Assembly (NCBI GenBank): GCA_905221615.1
Contig: CAJNDT010003179.1
Span: forward strand, 510,311-574,310
Length of the DNA: 64,000 nt
Origin: Symbiodinium sp. CCMP2592
Taxonomy: Eukaryota; Sar; Dinophyceae; Suessiales; Symbiodiniaceae
Direction: 5' to 3'
Shown here: one piece after another, positions 38,043-52,040 of the stretch
Position numbering within the stretch: the first letter of the stretch is position 1
Layout of the letters: each line of letters opens with the position of its first letter
Made by a program: the position numbers and the translations under genes
The notes under the pieces: generated by a model
Seen by the model: only the letters and a program-made list of their open reading frames with translations
The model's database searches: none
Told to the model about the DNA's origin: nothing

Positions 38043-39106
38043 TGATTCCGGGCTTAGGGCATTGCAGTCCCTGCTCAAAAAAGGGTTTAGGGGGTGAGGT
38101 GCGGGGTTTGTGGTTTACGGTTCAAGTCTTACCGAAGCTATCGACCTCACAGACTTACGTCATCCGACCCCCTCGAGACTCTCGCCTACCCAGAACGGCG
38201 TAAGAGCTTGCTTAGGCCCCCCTTCAGCCCCGAACCGCACCAAACTTTGAAGTTTGAAACCAAAATGAAGCCCCAAGCCCTGAATCCCACATGTTAAGCC
38301 CTTTGCCTGAAACCCACAACCGAAACCAACAACAAGACCAAAAACTTAACTTCTGCAGCCACAGCCCTAAACCTGAAAGACCCCTCTTAAAATACGCACC
38401 AAAACCCACGCCCCCGAGCCAGCTTAGCCCACAACTTAACAAGCAACTTAACAATCGAAAGCCCACTGAGAGGTGCTTAAACGAAACCTTACACCCCAAA
38501 ACTAAACCCAAGGCAGGAAAAGGACCTTTAAATTCAACAGACACAAGTAAAGGCTAACCCCCTAAAACCGTCTATCCTAAACCTATAAACTCTGTACATC
38601 CTAAACCCGAAACTCCACAGCGCGCTGGGAGGCCCGAGCCCAAGGAACCCAAAATCCCTTCGCGGGGGCCCACGCCGATGCCCAGCAACGAGGCAAGGCA
38701 CTCGTTTGGGTCTAGGATTTAACTTGCTTTAAGGGCGGTTGAATTTGCGTGCCTAGCTGACCTCTCATCTCCTTTGCCCGCCTGCGAAGCGGTGAGATTG
38801 TCAGTCGTTTAGACGTGGTGTGAAAAGTCCATCTGTTCATGTCCCCTGAGAGCTTTGTAGATACTGCTTGCACAGAGTTCCATCAAACCGGCTTATAATA
38901 AGGCCTTCAGACCAGATTTTGTTTCAGGGCTTAGTGCTTTGCAGTCCTTGCTGCAAAAATGAAACCTGCTTTTCTTTCCAAAAACATGTTGGGCCTGGAA
39001 GGAGCTCATTGCGAAGGCAAAGGAGCTCCTGGCAGATTACAAGCCTTGTCCTCAGTCGCTTCGGGGTTAGGGGTTGGAGATTTGGGTTTAGGGTTTAAAG
39101 TAAAAG

Positions 39107-39191
39107 CCAGAAAGTTGGAATATGATTCTCCTAAAACCTTTATGGTAAATTATAGGGTATCCTACCCTGAAACCATATTCCAACTTTCTGG
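39107..39191 (-). mobile_element. MITE-like hairpin element family 1, copy 2
   Basis: 85 bp, in the opposite orientation to the 35288 copy as judged by the flanks (AAAAG on the left, AGTTCCCCTTA on the right). Inverted ends as in the family. Confidence 0.85.
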
Positions 39192-40044
39192 AGTTCCCCT
39201 TAGGGCAGAGATAGGGTTCCCCCTTTGAACCCGAAGCTTCAACCTCTCCAGTGGGCCTGCGTCGTTCGCAGCATGAGCTTTGGTGCGTTGTACATGTAGT
39301 ATACTCAGTATCGCTTCCCAGTGCTTAGGGCTATAAGGGGAGATCACTGCAAGTTGTCATTAGCAAGTAAACGGGGTTTAGGGGTCGGTGTCGAGGGCTC
39401 ATCGGACCACCCGGTGAGAGGCAACCACTATAATGCAAAGGTCCCCGAAGCAATCGTAATTGCGGAGGTTGTTGTTGTGAGCTGGAGCCCCCCTGCACAG
39501 GTCCCTGATGCTGCAGTTCTTAAACAGGCTTGGTTTAAAAAACAGTTTTGCCTGCTCCTGAATGCCATTTTCTGAGGCCAGAAAAACTTCGGCCCCTTGG
39601 CGATGAGACTCCAGGGTCATCCTTAGCCAGGGAAGCCTTTAAGGGTTCCCTTAAGCATTTTATGGGGTTGAGGATTTAGGGTGTTGGGTTTTTGTCAGGT
39701 TTCAGTGACTCTTGCTAGCCCGCATCCACTACTCATATGACACAGGTCCAAACACACAGAAATCACCTGAGTCGAGTCTAGACTGGGGATGGCACCGTCT
39801 CGGAACCCCTGAACAAGGTGCTTTAGCCCTAAGCCGTCGAACCTCGACATGAATTTCGGAGATACTTAGTATAGGGGGCCTTATACTATTTTTTGTGGCG
39901 GGAGTTCCTTATTCTGGCTAAAGTATGATGGGCCCGAAATACTTACTCGAGGGGCCTTCATAATTGCCAACAGTATGTTGAGGCTTCCTTTTTATGAACC
40001 CTGTATAGTCCCTTAATTAAGAATTGAATACGGTACAGTAGAAG

Positions 40045-40129
40045 CCAGAAAGTTGAAATATCATTATCGTAACCCCTGTAAGGTAAATTACAGGGGATCC
40101 TACCATTAATCCATATTCCAACTTTCTGG
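40045..40129 (-). mobile_element. MITE-like hairpin element family 1, copy 3
   Basis: 85 bp with slightly diverged left end (CCAGAAAGTTGAAATATC) and intact right end. Core GGTAAATTACAGGGGATCCT. Confidence 0.85.
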
Positions 40130-40255
40130 AGTTCCCTTTAGGTTGTTCGGGCCAAGGGCTCGGGTTTGGGGGACGTTTTGAGGCAGCCGGCTTCCGGTCG
40201 AACTTCTTCGGCCCGGACAACTGCAGCCTCAGCGGAGCGAGTCGACGTTACGGCT

Positions 40256-40470
40256 TTGCTTTAGGGTTCAAAGATTAGGGCTTTAGAGGTTTCGAGTTCA
40301 AAGCGGTTCAGGGTTAGGGTTTAGGGGTTATTTTGGGTCTGTAGGATTTGGGTTTTAGGGTTCAAAGGGGTTTAGGGTTTTGGGATTAGGGTTTATAAGG
40401 GTTTAGGGTTCAGAGGGTTTGGGGTTTCGTGTCTGTAGGGTTTAGGGTTTGGGGTTCAAAGGGTTAGGGG
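40256..40470. repeat. Degenerate TTTAGGG tract
   Basis: Many GGTTTAGGGTT/GGGTTCAAAG units over about 215 bp, G-rich strand on the plus strand. Confidence 0.7.
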
Positions 40471-43400
40471 CTGTAGGTGGGGAGAACTGCGACTTTCCCC
40501 GGCCGACTCCCCAAGCCCACAGAAAGGGCCTAGAGGTGTTCGTTTCTTTTGGGGGGTTTTGGGATGCCAGGCGAAGGGGTGTAGGATGGAAGGGTAGGGT
40601 ATAGGATTTCATGCCCAAGGGGCGTAGGCTGAAGGAGACCTGGGGGCCCTCGTCATGGTGTTGGTGTTGAATCTCGGACTTTTCGGGTTTTGGGGTTTAG
40701 GGTGTGCAGCCTTCAACCAGCCATCTTCCACCCTCAGCCCTGCTCAAATATAAGTGGTAGGTTTCTCAATATCAAGCTACCCATAACATATTGACTGGCT
40801 TTCTGCTTTTGGTTTCGCAGAATTCGCCAGGAGAGCTCCACGAGGAACTCACCACGGCACGGTGCTGGAGGTGCCATGTAGTCAAACCTATGTATACTCA
40901 CACCGGCGTTCAACATTCTCGACTTCGTCAGACAGATAACCTGGTTAAACAGGCTATCTGCATAATGGCAAGGTTAAACAGATCCCACATTTCAGAAGGA
41001 CCCTCGTTGGGAACCTTGGCACGTGATTCTCCACTGCTCAGGGATCAAGGGCACGTAAGAATTCCTGTGAATTCTTCGGGCGCCTTCGACCTGAGATGTA
41101 TAACAGCCAAGAGGGATCCCCACACCATCGTCCCTTTTAGGGTTTTGGGGTCTAGGGTTTGGATCCCTGAGAAGGTGGTGGAGATCTCACTGCTCTCCAG
41201 CGTGCTAGACAGCAATGCGCCGATGTGTGTGCCCGGCGCCAAGAGGAGTTTGCATGAGGGCGGAGAGTTTCAGCGCGCAGCATGCCTGGGATTGCTTGCG
41301 CTTACGATTGCAACTCCCTTGTCAGTTCGTGTTTTTGCAAAGGTTGCATCTGCAGACTTTCAGGTATCGTGTTCCTCTTAGCCTCATCTGTGTCTTTGCT
41401 GAGTCCTCTCGCTGCCCCAGCCTGAAACAAGAGCTCGCAGCAAGGTTTTAACCGGATTGTATATACGGTGGCCGTAAACATACGGTCTGAGAACCTTTCT
41501 ACGGCCGTAGAAGTAGTGCATAGCAGTGCAATCACGTCAGTAGCCCGAGTCCGAAAGCTAAACGGTGCGAGGTAGAGCTGACCAGCAAGAAGGACACACT
41601 GAGGCGGTAGCATTGTGGCTGGCTCCGTCCAACGGGAACGTTGTTCAAATTGTGTCACATACTGTAATCTATACCCAGAACCCTTAGCCCAAACACAGTA
41701 CGTTCAAGATGATATTGCGTCTGTTGGTCGAATCTGCACGGTCATTCCACGGTTCGGTTTCCGTAGCTCGTGTCTGTCATTGGAGTTCTCCTGGCCAGTT
41801 AAGATTTATGATTGTAGAGTCAGGGCAGACTGGGCCTAGACCACGTGTTTACGAGCATTGTAAGCCTGTTGCAAGCACGGTCGCTATGTCTATGGTTCAG
41901 TCTACAGCTGAATCGTGTTTGTAAGTTAGTAAGTACAGTACGGTTAAGGGTTGCACGATTCGGTCCTCACGTAGTGTCCTTGTTCCCCTTGAGTTTGGGA
42001 TTGGTTCATACTACCAAAGACGTAAATGAGCTTACACAGTGTGCTCTTACTATTATGGGTTATCAAGGTCTGAGGTTTCGGAGCCAATCTTCCAATCGAC
42101 GGCAAGTCCTTATTCTCACTGTCTCACAGCCTGAACGCCCCTGGCTTGGACCAACAAGCTTTCAAGTCAGAGGCCGTTCTTCAGTGAAGCACATGTGCCT
42201 GCCCTGAGCCGTAAACTCCATGAATCTGAAGACGACCCTGCCCCGTCCACACCCACCACATAAGCCTGTGCCTGCTCGAACTATATATTCTGTACGAATG
42301 ACAAACAGCATTCATCGTACTGTACCGGAACCATGCTGCGTTTTAGAGCGCTTCGCATGCATCGGAGTTTCACCCGCGCCTGCCACAGCTGCTGGTAACG
42401 ATAACGACTGACAACCAGTTACTATGGCATCGTTACCTCAGTAGTATACAACCACTACCATGACATGACATCATTACTTCTCCGACGACGACAACTCTGT
42501 GACTCGCACTGGTGACTGCTACTGCTCCCTGCACCTGCGCCTGCCTCTGCCGCTGCGCCTGCGCCTTCCCCGCTGCCTCTTCTTCTGCTGCTGGAGCGAT
42601 TACTGCAACTACGACAGTGACGTCGTCGATTACTTCCACTGCACTACCACTATCGCCTTTACTGCGGCGACGACAGGCAGCAATCAGACATTTTTTGCTG
42701 TTCACCACCACCCCCCATGCCCCCGCCCCCCTCCCCCCCACTACCCCCACCACCTCGAAACCACCGTCATCACCCTCCGCCCCCACCACTACCACTACAG
42801 CACCGCCAGCAGCATGTACTAAAAGTTTATGAGAGTGCATGAGGGTACTGTCTCGAACAGCGACTTCGTGTCAGATGTTACCAGCAGTCGCCAGCAGCAT
42901 CCCTGGTGTGAAAGCACGAGAGAACTGCACAAGGAGCGAGTAAAGACATAAGACATTGGACCTCCGGTGCGTTCTGAATCTGGATTCTTCGTAGTACGTG
43001 TAGCTCCGTGAAGATGACGTAGGCTCAGGTTACAGCCCCATAGTGCTAACTTTCTGCCCTGTAGATCGATCCATCACCACTAACCCTAGGAACCCCAACT
43101 CCATAGCACCGGCGGTCGTCCAAAAAGCTTCTGCTTCCCTTTGACCTGGGGTTGCAAAGCATGCGTCAAACCATGTAACTTCCGGCCCAAATGCAGACAT
43201 GCATGGTCAATGTAGGGTAGAGCACATAAGCCCAAAGCCACACCCCAAAGCAAACCTTTGCTCGAAGCCCCGAAGAACCGAGCACCCACCCAAGTTAACC
43301 AAGCGCACTCATCATCGTCATCACATGGACGGATCTTGAGGCTTGGGACATCCCTGGGACCTTTACCCTAAACTGTTTCCTTTCGACTCTCAGATATCTG

Positions 43401-45222
43401 AGCTCAGTATACGCTCAAGCCCCGAACCCAACCACCCTTGCAAAGACTCCATGCAACCCCGCAGAACCCTTAGCCTGCCTTAGCCTTAGCCCTTACAGGA
43501 CTCGGATTCTAGGACTCTTTCACGACGAAAGATACAGCCGACTGACGACGGACGGCTGCCGCCCGACCCTGGCCAGGGTGATGCAGGCCACTGCCTTGTC
43601 TGTCAGGGTTAGAGTAAGAGAGCGGTCCACATCCGTAAAAAAATAAGGGGTCAATATAGGGCCTTTAACAAACGAGTAGGATTCTGGCGATATACTTATG
43701 GTCACGTAGGGACTAGAGGGGGATCTGACTTGCTGGCCCAGCCTTGAACGTGTTGAGGGTTAGACTATGTTTCCGAAGTTGGCCAAGGGATGTTGGAAGG
43801 AGCCCGCTTGATTCATCAGCGACGGATCAGTAAAGAGCTTATGAAGTCATGGAGCCGAGACTTCAGACTCTGAGAGTTTTCAATTTCCTTTCTGCCGCTG
43901 TGGTTTTGAGAGTCTAAGGGGTCCACGGGTCTCGCCCCGAGAACTACAGCCCCTGACTGCAGACAGAAAGCTCTCTTTGTGTGTGCCCTGGAAGGAACAT
44001 ACGCATCATAAACGGGAGAAGCTCCACAAGAGCCCCAATTCTGGAGAAGACTCTCAAACTCGCCACAATAGATTGAAAGACTAACAGTTGGCACAACACT
44101 GGCTTTGCGAAGTGCTGTTTCGTCTTAGGCTTTTGGGCTTCGGAGTTTGGGCGATGATGGCTTCGTAGAGTTCGGAAACCTGGGATTTGTAGGTTCGGCG
44201 TGGGTTCTCCGGTTCAGGCTTGTTGTGGGTTTGACCGATGTATAGTCATCGGGCGTGAGGTTTAGCCTTCAAGGTTTCTGTGGGTTGGGTTTCTGTTTAA
44301 GGTCTGTGGAGTCGGATTCACTTTAAAGAGAGGGCCCCCAAATACCGACAAATTCAGGCATCCATTCTATGATATCAGGTTATTGAAATTTTGGTCTCGC
44401 GAAAAGGTAGGGGTTCTTAAGGCATGGTTGTTTAGGGGTTCAGGGTCAGGTTGCTGTGTGATTTACGGCGTAACAAGGGCTCTAGTTTTGATTGACTCTG
44501 AGGTCTCCAGCTCTCGGGTTTAGGGTTTTGTTGGGGTTTGGCATTTGAGTTTTAGAGACTTTCGGGTGAAGGATTCAGGTTTTAGGCTTCATGCTAGGGT
44601 TTTCTTAAACCGGGGCATCAAGACCAGAAGTGGCTAAAGCTTTGCCACTCGCCATGCTTCAAGCTGAAAGAAGAAGGACCGTTCAAAAAGTCAGGAACAG
44701 TAGTATGCATTATGATCTGATATCGTGGCAAGTTTTGTGTTCTGATCCTGTTGGTATCGGAGCTTCGTTTCGAGCAAAGAGGGTTGGTGATGCTTGCGCT
44801 CCTGGTGGCTCAGGATACATGTTTCTTCCCTAGGTTTCCTAGGTTTGAGAGGTGCCCACCCGTACCTCCAATTATACAGCCATGCGCGCGGAAGACGAAG
44901 AAGGACCGGCACCAGCACCTACTGTCCCTGTTCGCCTCGCATGGGTTCTAGAAAACATGGACCCAAAACAGCTGAATCCTTATTCTAAAGATCCGTACAC
45001 AAGACGCTCGATTTTTTGGGGACGCCGTCTATATTTCTGTCAGAGATTTACTGTGAACTATGGCTTTTTGCTCAGCAATGCCAGACAGAAAGAAGGCTAA
45101 GCTTCCAGTTCCTCTCGGGCATGGTTGCTGTCGTCCTGTGTCCGGTACGCGAGTTTCAGATAGTATGTGATGACCTCTTGTCCATTGTATCCCCGGAGAC
45201 TCATCTCTGATGCACTATGTGT

Positions 45223-45241
45223 GTGTGTATATATATATATG

Positions 45242-45275
<34 letters not shown>

Positions 45276-45345
45276 TATATGTTCTGCTTATATATTAATA
45301 TATACCGACATATGTATATATATATATATACATATGTAATATTAC
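45223..45345. repeat. AT-rich microsatellite, about 120 bp
   Basis: Long AT runs with GTATAT interruptions. The MYIYI-type open frame over it is a repeat translation. Confidence 0.9.
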
Positions 45346-45565
45346 AGATAAATTTTCAATATTCGGCTACAAGATCGTACAGTGAAACAGTAGAACCTCG
45401 TAGGTAAAAGCTGCCATGGAGGAGACGCGGCCTTCAAGCCGGGATACTCAACGTCATCCTTGTCGACGGCGGCCACAGACGGGGCGCTGGCAAAGCATGA
45501 ATCACAATGGGGGATCAGCGGCTTCTTTCGTGCTTCGGCTGATGGCGTGCTTGGAGGGTCGGGAG

Positions 45566-45685
45566 GACTTAGTAAGAATAGGTTTTGAGTAGACTTATAT
45601 AAGTACCCCAGAAGGGATCCTAAGTGGAAGCTATGATACTTATCAGTCTATAAAATATAACTACATACTGAGTCCCCGAAGGGTA
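45566..45685. mobile_element. Hairpin element family 3, diverged copy
   Basis: Begins GGGAGGACTTAGTAA and ends near ACTGAGTCCCCG. Related to the elements at 51098 and 53070 by these ends and the inner TATAAGTACCCC. Confidence 0.5.
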
Positions 45686-45744
45686 GGATCAAGCCGCAAA
45701 GCCCATTTTTGTCCAAATCGTGGTTGCTATACATGTACTTTAAG

Positions 45745-45790
45745 GCCACCCTAAACCCTAAACCCTAAACCCCAAGCCCTAAACCATGGA
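45745..45790. repeat. CCCTAAA telomere-like tract
   Basis: Three perfect CCCTAAA units plus CCCCAAGCCCTAAACC. Confidence 0.8.
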
Positions 45791-48007
45791 ACCTTAGGGC
45801 CTGCAGCCCCAAATCCACAGTCCGTCGTCCCCTCAGCCGCGGCAATGCAAAGCCCAAAGAAATTGCCTAAACAACACTACGTTTGCGTGTATAACAGACG
45901 CACCTGCGGATGTGTTCATATTTCCGTCATAGTTCTAGATATAATTAGTGTTAATGTTGTTTCTTGTTGTACAGTAATGTTTAACTATCTCCGACACAAC
46001 AAGTAAAGTGCATGAATGGATGGATGGATGGACGGGTGGCTGGATTTTTGCATGTATGCACACAATTGTACACATATGTGCCTGTGCATGCAAGTTTTGT
46101 GGCTTCATACTACGTCAGTATTGGTATATGTGGTGATGTTGGTGGTTTGCTGAACATGCCTCTTGTTACTCGTGCAACGTCCAAGGTGTGCTTTGCGACG
46201 CATTCGGATGGAGGCTACTTCTGATGCTTACGTTGACCGAGGCCGATCTGTTCGTGTGACCGGCATGGAGACTATGGTAACGAATCTGTTATGCGTTCTA
46301 TCCTGGTTTCATGAATATCAAGTTCCTGAATGGAGGGAGTTGAAACACCGGGCTAGGTTGTGGTGTGGGAGTATGTGGATGCTCGTTCTTGCGACCTCAG
46401 TATCAGGACTCTGTCTTGCATGTTGCAGTGCAAATCAAGATGGAATATCCAGGTTCAGGGTTCAGAACCGGAATCTGTTGTGTTGGGGTTCAGGTGCTGC
46501 GGCAGGAGGTTTGTGAAAAGGCCAGCTGATCAACAGGATTTTTCGAGCATCTGACAATTTATTTGGAACAGGTTGGCATCTTTGCCACAAAACGGGAAGT
46601 CTCAGAATGTCAGTTCGGAATGTCTGTTCAAGCATCCCAAGCCTTAACCTCTATACACCCTACACCTCTGCTACGTACCACACACTTCCTTACAGTACGT
46701 AGTCCCTTTGTAGCCATGTAGATATACTGTAAAACACCTGCAAGACCCCTGTGTTGCTTACTTTTCTGTTACCACCCATATCCCTCAACAGTCCCTAAAC
46801 CCAAGATCCGCAAGCACCAGACAGTAGACCCTGAATGCCTAAGCTCTAAAAAGAAAATTTTGGGGTTCATTCAGTTAGGATCCGGGGAGGGAGAGAAGCC
46901 CTTGAACTTGAATCCTAAGCCCTTCGAACCCCTAAGCCGTTCACCGCATTTGCAGGCGGGTTTGAAGGGCTTCGCCGCGGGCGGTGGCAATGGCGGCCTA
47001 ATTGGCCTGCCTATCGAATATCTCCTAAAGGACCGGGTAGGAAAGGGAAGGTTTTAGGAGAGCTTATCTTGCCACGATAATCGTTCTGGACGTGTGCACT
47101 GACTCATCGAAGGGTGTAGAACGCCGCCATCGTTTCAGCCAGGGCTTTTGTAGGCTTACCCTCAACCCCAGACTGGTTGGGCGTTTTTGTGCGTGGTTGA
47201 GCTGATACATGGCTGGCGCTTAACCTGCTCTGGAGTCTGAATCCCACGCCCCAGACCTGTCTAACCCACTGAGAACCGTCAAGCAGGGCCCCGCAAGACC
47301 CTTTTCTCAATGATTCATACAATATCGACTTATTCCCTTTATTGTGCAACTATACCAAAAATCAGGAACCTTCCGCTACTTGTAATCATTCAAAGCTCTT
47401 GTACGAAGCCCCATTGTTTCCCCGGGCTATAGAAACCCTTGTAAACGTCTTGTAAAGTGCCACAAGCAGCCAGGAGTTCCACGTTAGCGCCGGGAACATC
47501 CAGATCTACAGGTCGGCTGTGAGCGTGCCATGGTAGCTTGGCTGCAGGCAGTTCGACTATAAGGTGTACTTCCAAAGAGTTTACAGTAAAGGTTACTCTA
47601 CGTAAGGTTTTACAGGACCTTTGCTAAAGACAAAGCGGGTCATTATGATGCGCTTTGGTAGGCGGGCTAGCATAGGCGGTGCTGCAAGGGATGCTACAAG
47701 AAACCGAGTCATTTACTCTGACCGTCGTGTGTTGTGGCGCAGCCTTGGCGATTCACCTTGTTTCATCTTGTCTCAGTGTTTGGGTTTGCTGCATGGAGAG
47801 GGCAGGGAGCACAACTTCTTGGTTAAATTGCATTGGAGGCCCCAAGGGTTTACAGGCGTGCCAGGATAAGGTGGTGGGTCGTTGGAGAGGGGATTAGGAG
47901 GAGGGGATCGCTGTGGGAAACTCTGACCGCTTCGGCCTCGAACAAGCTTTTGTAGCCTCAGCATCTCGTGGCAAGGGTACGAACCCAGGCCGGCAGCTGT
48001 GACATAC

Positions 48008-48009
48008 AC

Positions 48010-48047
<38 letters not shown>

Positions 48048-48052
48048 ACACG
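48008..48052. repeat. AT dinucleotide microsatellite
   Basis: About 18 AT units between CACGT-containing flanks. Confidence 0.9.
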
Positions 48053-50249
48053 TATGTGAAGCATGTTTAAGCAAGTAAGGGCTTGTGATTGTCTTGATTT
48101 CTTTCTCGAAACCCAAAGCCTTAATTAAGCCCTACACACGAAGTCTGATGCTGAGGTCCATCAAGCCGCTATTGGGACTGATATCGGACGCCGTCCCCAT
48201 CTTCGGATACCATCGTGTCCCGATCAGGTTTAATGAAACGGAGGATGCACCGTCAGTTTTAACGCTTAGGGCCTAGGTACGGGTGGTACACAACCTGGTT
48301 TCAATATACGAGAACTGAACATGGAGGCTGCGCATGTTACAGGCCTGGTATGATCTATCATGTAGGCCTTTTTGTGCCCCCGACGGACGGCGGCCAGGCC
48401 AAGCAAAAGCAAGCCATACACGTTGTGGGCAGCGCAACATTAATCGGCAAGTCATACAATGAGTAATTTGACAGATGTGTTGGAACTAAAGTAAGAAGAC
48501 CCCAAACCCAAAGCCTTAAATGCCAAGAGTCATCGAGGTGTTCCATACTTCTTCTTCGTTACCACTGCAGGCACAATTTCCTGCCTGTTGAGCCTTGGCG
48601 ACGGTTTTTGTTCTTGCGGTTTAGGGTCTAGGGGCACTTTGTGGGGCTCTCTAAGCCGCCAAGCACTGTTTCATAACATCACGTGCCTGCTGCGGCTCTG
48701 AAACCGGAAATGTCGAGAAAGCACGGCATGTTCATGATGTCGGTTGCGTCAAGTACATGATCAGTATTTTGGGGTATGTTGCTTCGTATATTTCGCGTGC
48801 ATCATGCACTTTCTTAACACATCCCATGATTGAGTGGACTTGCCGAACGTTGTTGTGTTTGTCTTTGTACTTGCTAGTGCGGTCGTCCTTCATTGTTGTC
48901 ATGTCTGTGTTGTGCTGTTGAGGGTCTTTTTCAGGAGGCTGCTCGGAGAGTCGGAGGAGAGGCAGCAGGAAACGGCGGAGCAATGGCTCGCTGCCGCCAG
49001 GTCTTGCTCATCATGAGATGGAACGGACGGCACTGTAAGCACCCGGCTTGGATCCTGGCAACTTCCAGGACTCCTAGCCTACGATCCAGTTGCAGTTGCC
49101 ATAGCCATGATCCGCAGACAAGTGCAGAGTCATGTCTGTAAGCGAACGTGATTACGGTATGTGGTCAGTAAGAGCTTCGCAGTCTCAGTGATGAGAAGAA
49201 CGGCAATGATAATCGAGATTACAAACGTGCAGTCAGGCAGCTTTCAATACTCCCTGGCCAGCAAAAAGCCCAAGGATCGCCTTGTACAGCGATCTCACGT
49301 TGACTATGCTGCCTCCGGGATTATTGTTTCAAGAGAAAGGTCAAGGTGCGGGATAGTTTCGAAATTGACTGAACACAAAGCCCTGTCTCCCAGCCAATGC
49401 AACGCGGTCTTCGGAGGTTGAACATTAAGCAGGATGCAGACGGGACAAGTCCTAATGTTGCCACAACTTGGGCGTCCTATGATAGTAAGATGATCCAAGC
49501 TCCAGGCGCCTGCTCCTTTTGGGGCCCTAGAAAGCTTCAGGACCAGAGGTTTGTTTACGACATTTGATGGCTTCTTCGCTTCTTCCTGGTTTGTCCGCGG
49601 CATGTATGCCTTGTGTAGTGATGCCGGTGATGCCCATGGTTTTGAGCTCCCTCTCTCTCTCGGAGGTTACAATGGTGAGTGGCCGTGAAAACATGTATAT
49701 ATCGGAGCCCAAAGTGAGAGCTCGCACCCTCGCGAACCCCGCCGATGTCCCCGTGCCTTCAGTGTGCGGTTGCAGTAGCCTTCAGCTCCAGTTGATCCCA
49801 ACCTGAAGCGACCCCCATCACAAACTCTAAGCCTTGAAACCCGAAACCTTGGCAAGATACCCGGACAACCCTAAGCCCTAAGCCCCGAGAACCTCGCCTG
49901 GTATGTCCGAGTTGTGAGAGCGTAAGCCCCCGAGTCCTGAAACCCTAGGCCCCAACCAAGCATTGAGGCTCCTGGACTTGCATGTAATCATCACAAGCCT
50001 TAAGCTCCGAAGACTCTGAAACCCGAAACCTTGAACCCCGAAATCCTAGGCCAAAAACTTACCGGGCAGGAGGAAAAGAGGGTTCAAACAAAAAACAAAA
50101 GATCCTAAGCCAAGCATTGAGGCTCATCCTTTTGTTTTTCGTTTTCCTGATGGTCGCGTGGAGCGACCTCCTGACCGAAGCCGTCTACTCGGTCGTTCTG
50201 CGAGAGAAGCCGCCTGCCTCGATCTGGGACTTCAGGGCTTGTGAGGTTC

Positions 50250-51010
50250 CGGTGTAGGGTTTTAGGGTGTAGGGTTCTGGATTTAGGGTTGAGGGTTTAG
50301 GGGGAGAGGGTTTAGGGTTTAGGCTTTTGGGGTTCAGGGTGTAGGGTTTTAGGGTGTGGAGCTAGGTGTTAGAGGGCCGGGTTGAAGCGGCAGTCTGTAG
50401 GAAGCCCAGACATGGCTGGCACGAATCGCCCCAAACCGGAAACCCGAGCTCCGGCCATCGCTGCCTCATGAAGAGCATGATCATGAGTCCTGACCAGACA
50501 GGGGTGGGATTCGATTTGTGGAGCCTTCTTGATTCCTGCTTGATGCTCCCAGGCGATGTCATGCAGAAGAAAGGCAAAGAAACACCACCCCACTCTCGGA
50601 ATTTACGCAAAAGCGGAGCTCCAGCTTCCAACTGGATGGCAGTTCAGGTTCCCACCTTGACAATCCTGAAACTTTTCTGGCTTCGTGCCTATCATGTTCA
50701 ACGTAGCCCAGTGCCTTCGACGGGCATCTTCCCCGTCACCAAGACTGTGCCATTGCGAAGCATTGAGACACAGGATGGTGCCAGTTTGGCAAATCCGACC
50801 CCGTGCCAGAGATAGAGCGCAGGACAGAGGCAGCGTGTTGCTTCCATTACTCCCAACCCCCAGACTGCTTTGGCGCGAGCACCCGAGGCTTTGAATCGAA
50901 TACAATGGCCGCAAACCCGAGAGTGCTTGCTCTAAGCCTCTAAGCCCTAACCCGTAAGCCCTTAACCCCAAGCTCTAAACCCTAAATCCTGACCCCTAAA
51001 CCCTAACCCT
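50250..51010. repeat. Pair of telomere-like tracts in G-then-C order
   Basis: TTTAGGG-type repeats at about 50250-50360 and CCCTAAA-type at about 50940-51008, the reverse order of the pairs at 30, 32 and 59 kb. Confidence 0.6.
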
Positions 51011-51097
51011 TATTGGGCAGAAGTCTGTAGCTTCAGAATCTCGGGAGACTGGAGCCTCTCGTCCAAAGTTGCAGCCTCACGAAACCTGTAGGCCCTA

Positions 51098-51215
51098 CTT
51101 AGAGGGTCAGGGAACTTAGTAACTAGTTATCTTGGAGACTTATACGTACCATAACCCCGATCAGGATCCCTTTTAGGGTACTTATTGCTCTGCTTACTAA
51201 GTCCCCCGACCCTCC
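51098..51215. mobile_element. Hairpin element family 3, copy
   Basis: Ends GAGGGTCAGGGAACTTAGTAA / TTACTAAGTCCCCCGACCCTCC are imperfect inverted repeats of about 22 bp. The core contains GGATCCCTTTTAGGGTACTT. Confidence 0.8.
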
Positions 51216-51949
51216 AAGTACAAATCCGTATATCACTAAACCTTACGACACTCTTAGCTGCCCGAAGACCCTAACTAAAGAGCCACGCTAAAGCCTCCCT
51301 TAACTATAAAGACACACGCTCAAGCCCCGAAACTCTAAAAACCTACAGCCCCCAGGCCCATCTAAAGCAAAGCCCTAAAGCACCGAAACTCAAACCCCAA
51401 ACTCGGTGTGCACTCAGAGAGTCCTTTCATCCCACCCAAAAACCTGGCTTCAAACTACAGGAAATGTTCTAAATCCTCACAAGGCCGGAGCATGGGCCCA
51501 GCCTGATCTCCTATGTCTGGGGCGGCATTAGCTGTGGCCGGCTTCTGGCACTCTTAGCTGTCGGAGAGGCGGCCAAAGCCTTCTTGGGGTTTTAGGGGTT
51601 AGGGCCTTCTTTTTGGTGAGTTAAAGTAGGGTGATGGGATATGTGCTCTTGTGCGATTATGGGTTACTGCCATTCGGAACCTATCGGAGCATGAGTAGAA
51701 CAACCCGTTCAATACAATCCGATTCCAGATTCTGCGTGCTTTGGGAGTCAGAGTGATTTTTGGCAGTTCGGCATGGTGCTTATTTGTACTCGGGGTATGC
51801 TAAATTATACATTTGTCCGAAAGGCAGCGTTTCAAGGCATACTGAGACTTTGATCCTAGGGTTTCGAGGTTTGCAGGCTGCATTTGAGGAAGCTTAAACC
51901 ATTGAAGCCTCGACACCTAGCATGTGTTCTTAACCAGTCTCCTTGTACA

Positions 51950-52040
51950 GTCTCCATTGTATTTCCTTTTTTGGATTAACCAGCCTTTTTTGTTTTAGGG
52001 TCTTAAAAGGCAAGCCCAAAAAGGAATCACAATGGAGACT
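51950..52040. mobile_element. Hairpin element
   Basis: AGTCTCCATTGT at the left and ACAATGGAGACT at the right, extended by TTTCCTTTTTtGG / CCcAAAAAGGAA: inverted ends of about 25 bp with small mismatches. Confidence 0.75.

Larger units (their letters stand above)
37201..51000. other. Gene-poor repetitive block 2
   Basis: As block 1: no supported gene. It includes a pyrimidine-rich low-complexity stretch (42510-42800) and microsatellites. Open frames such as that over 41845-42207 show no domain or codon pattern suggesting a gene. Confidence 0.55.

Noticed and set aside
41845..42207. 120-codon plus-strand frame in the gene-poor half
   Set aside because: No domain, motif, repeat relation or splice context; length is within chance expectation for this region.
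42433..42840. Val/Gly-rich minus frame and Pro/Thr-rich plus frames
   Set aside because: Low-complexity pyrimidine-rich DNA open on both strands; no domain.
45210..45407. Tyr/Ile-rich open frame
   Set aside because: Translation of an AT microsatellite.
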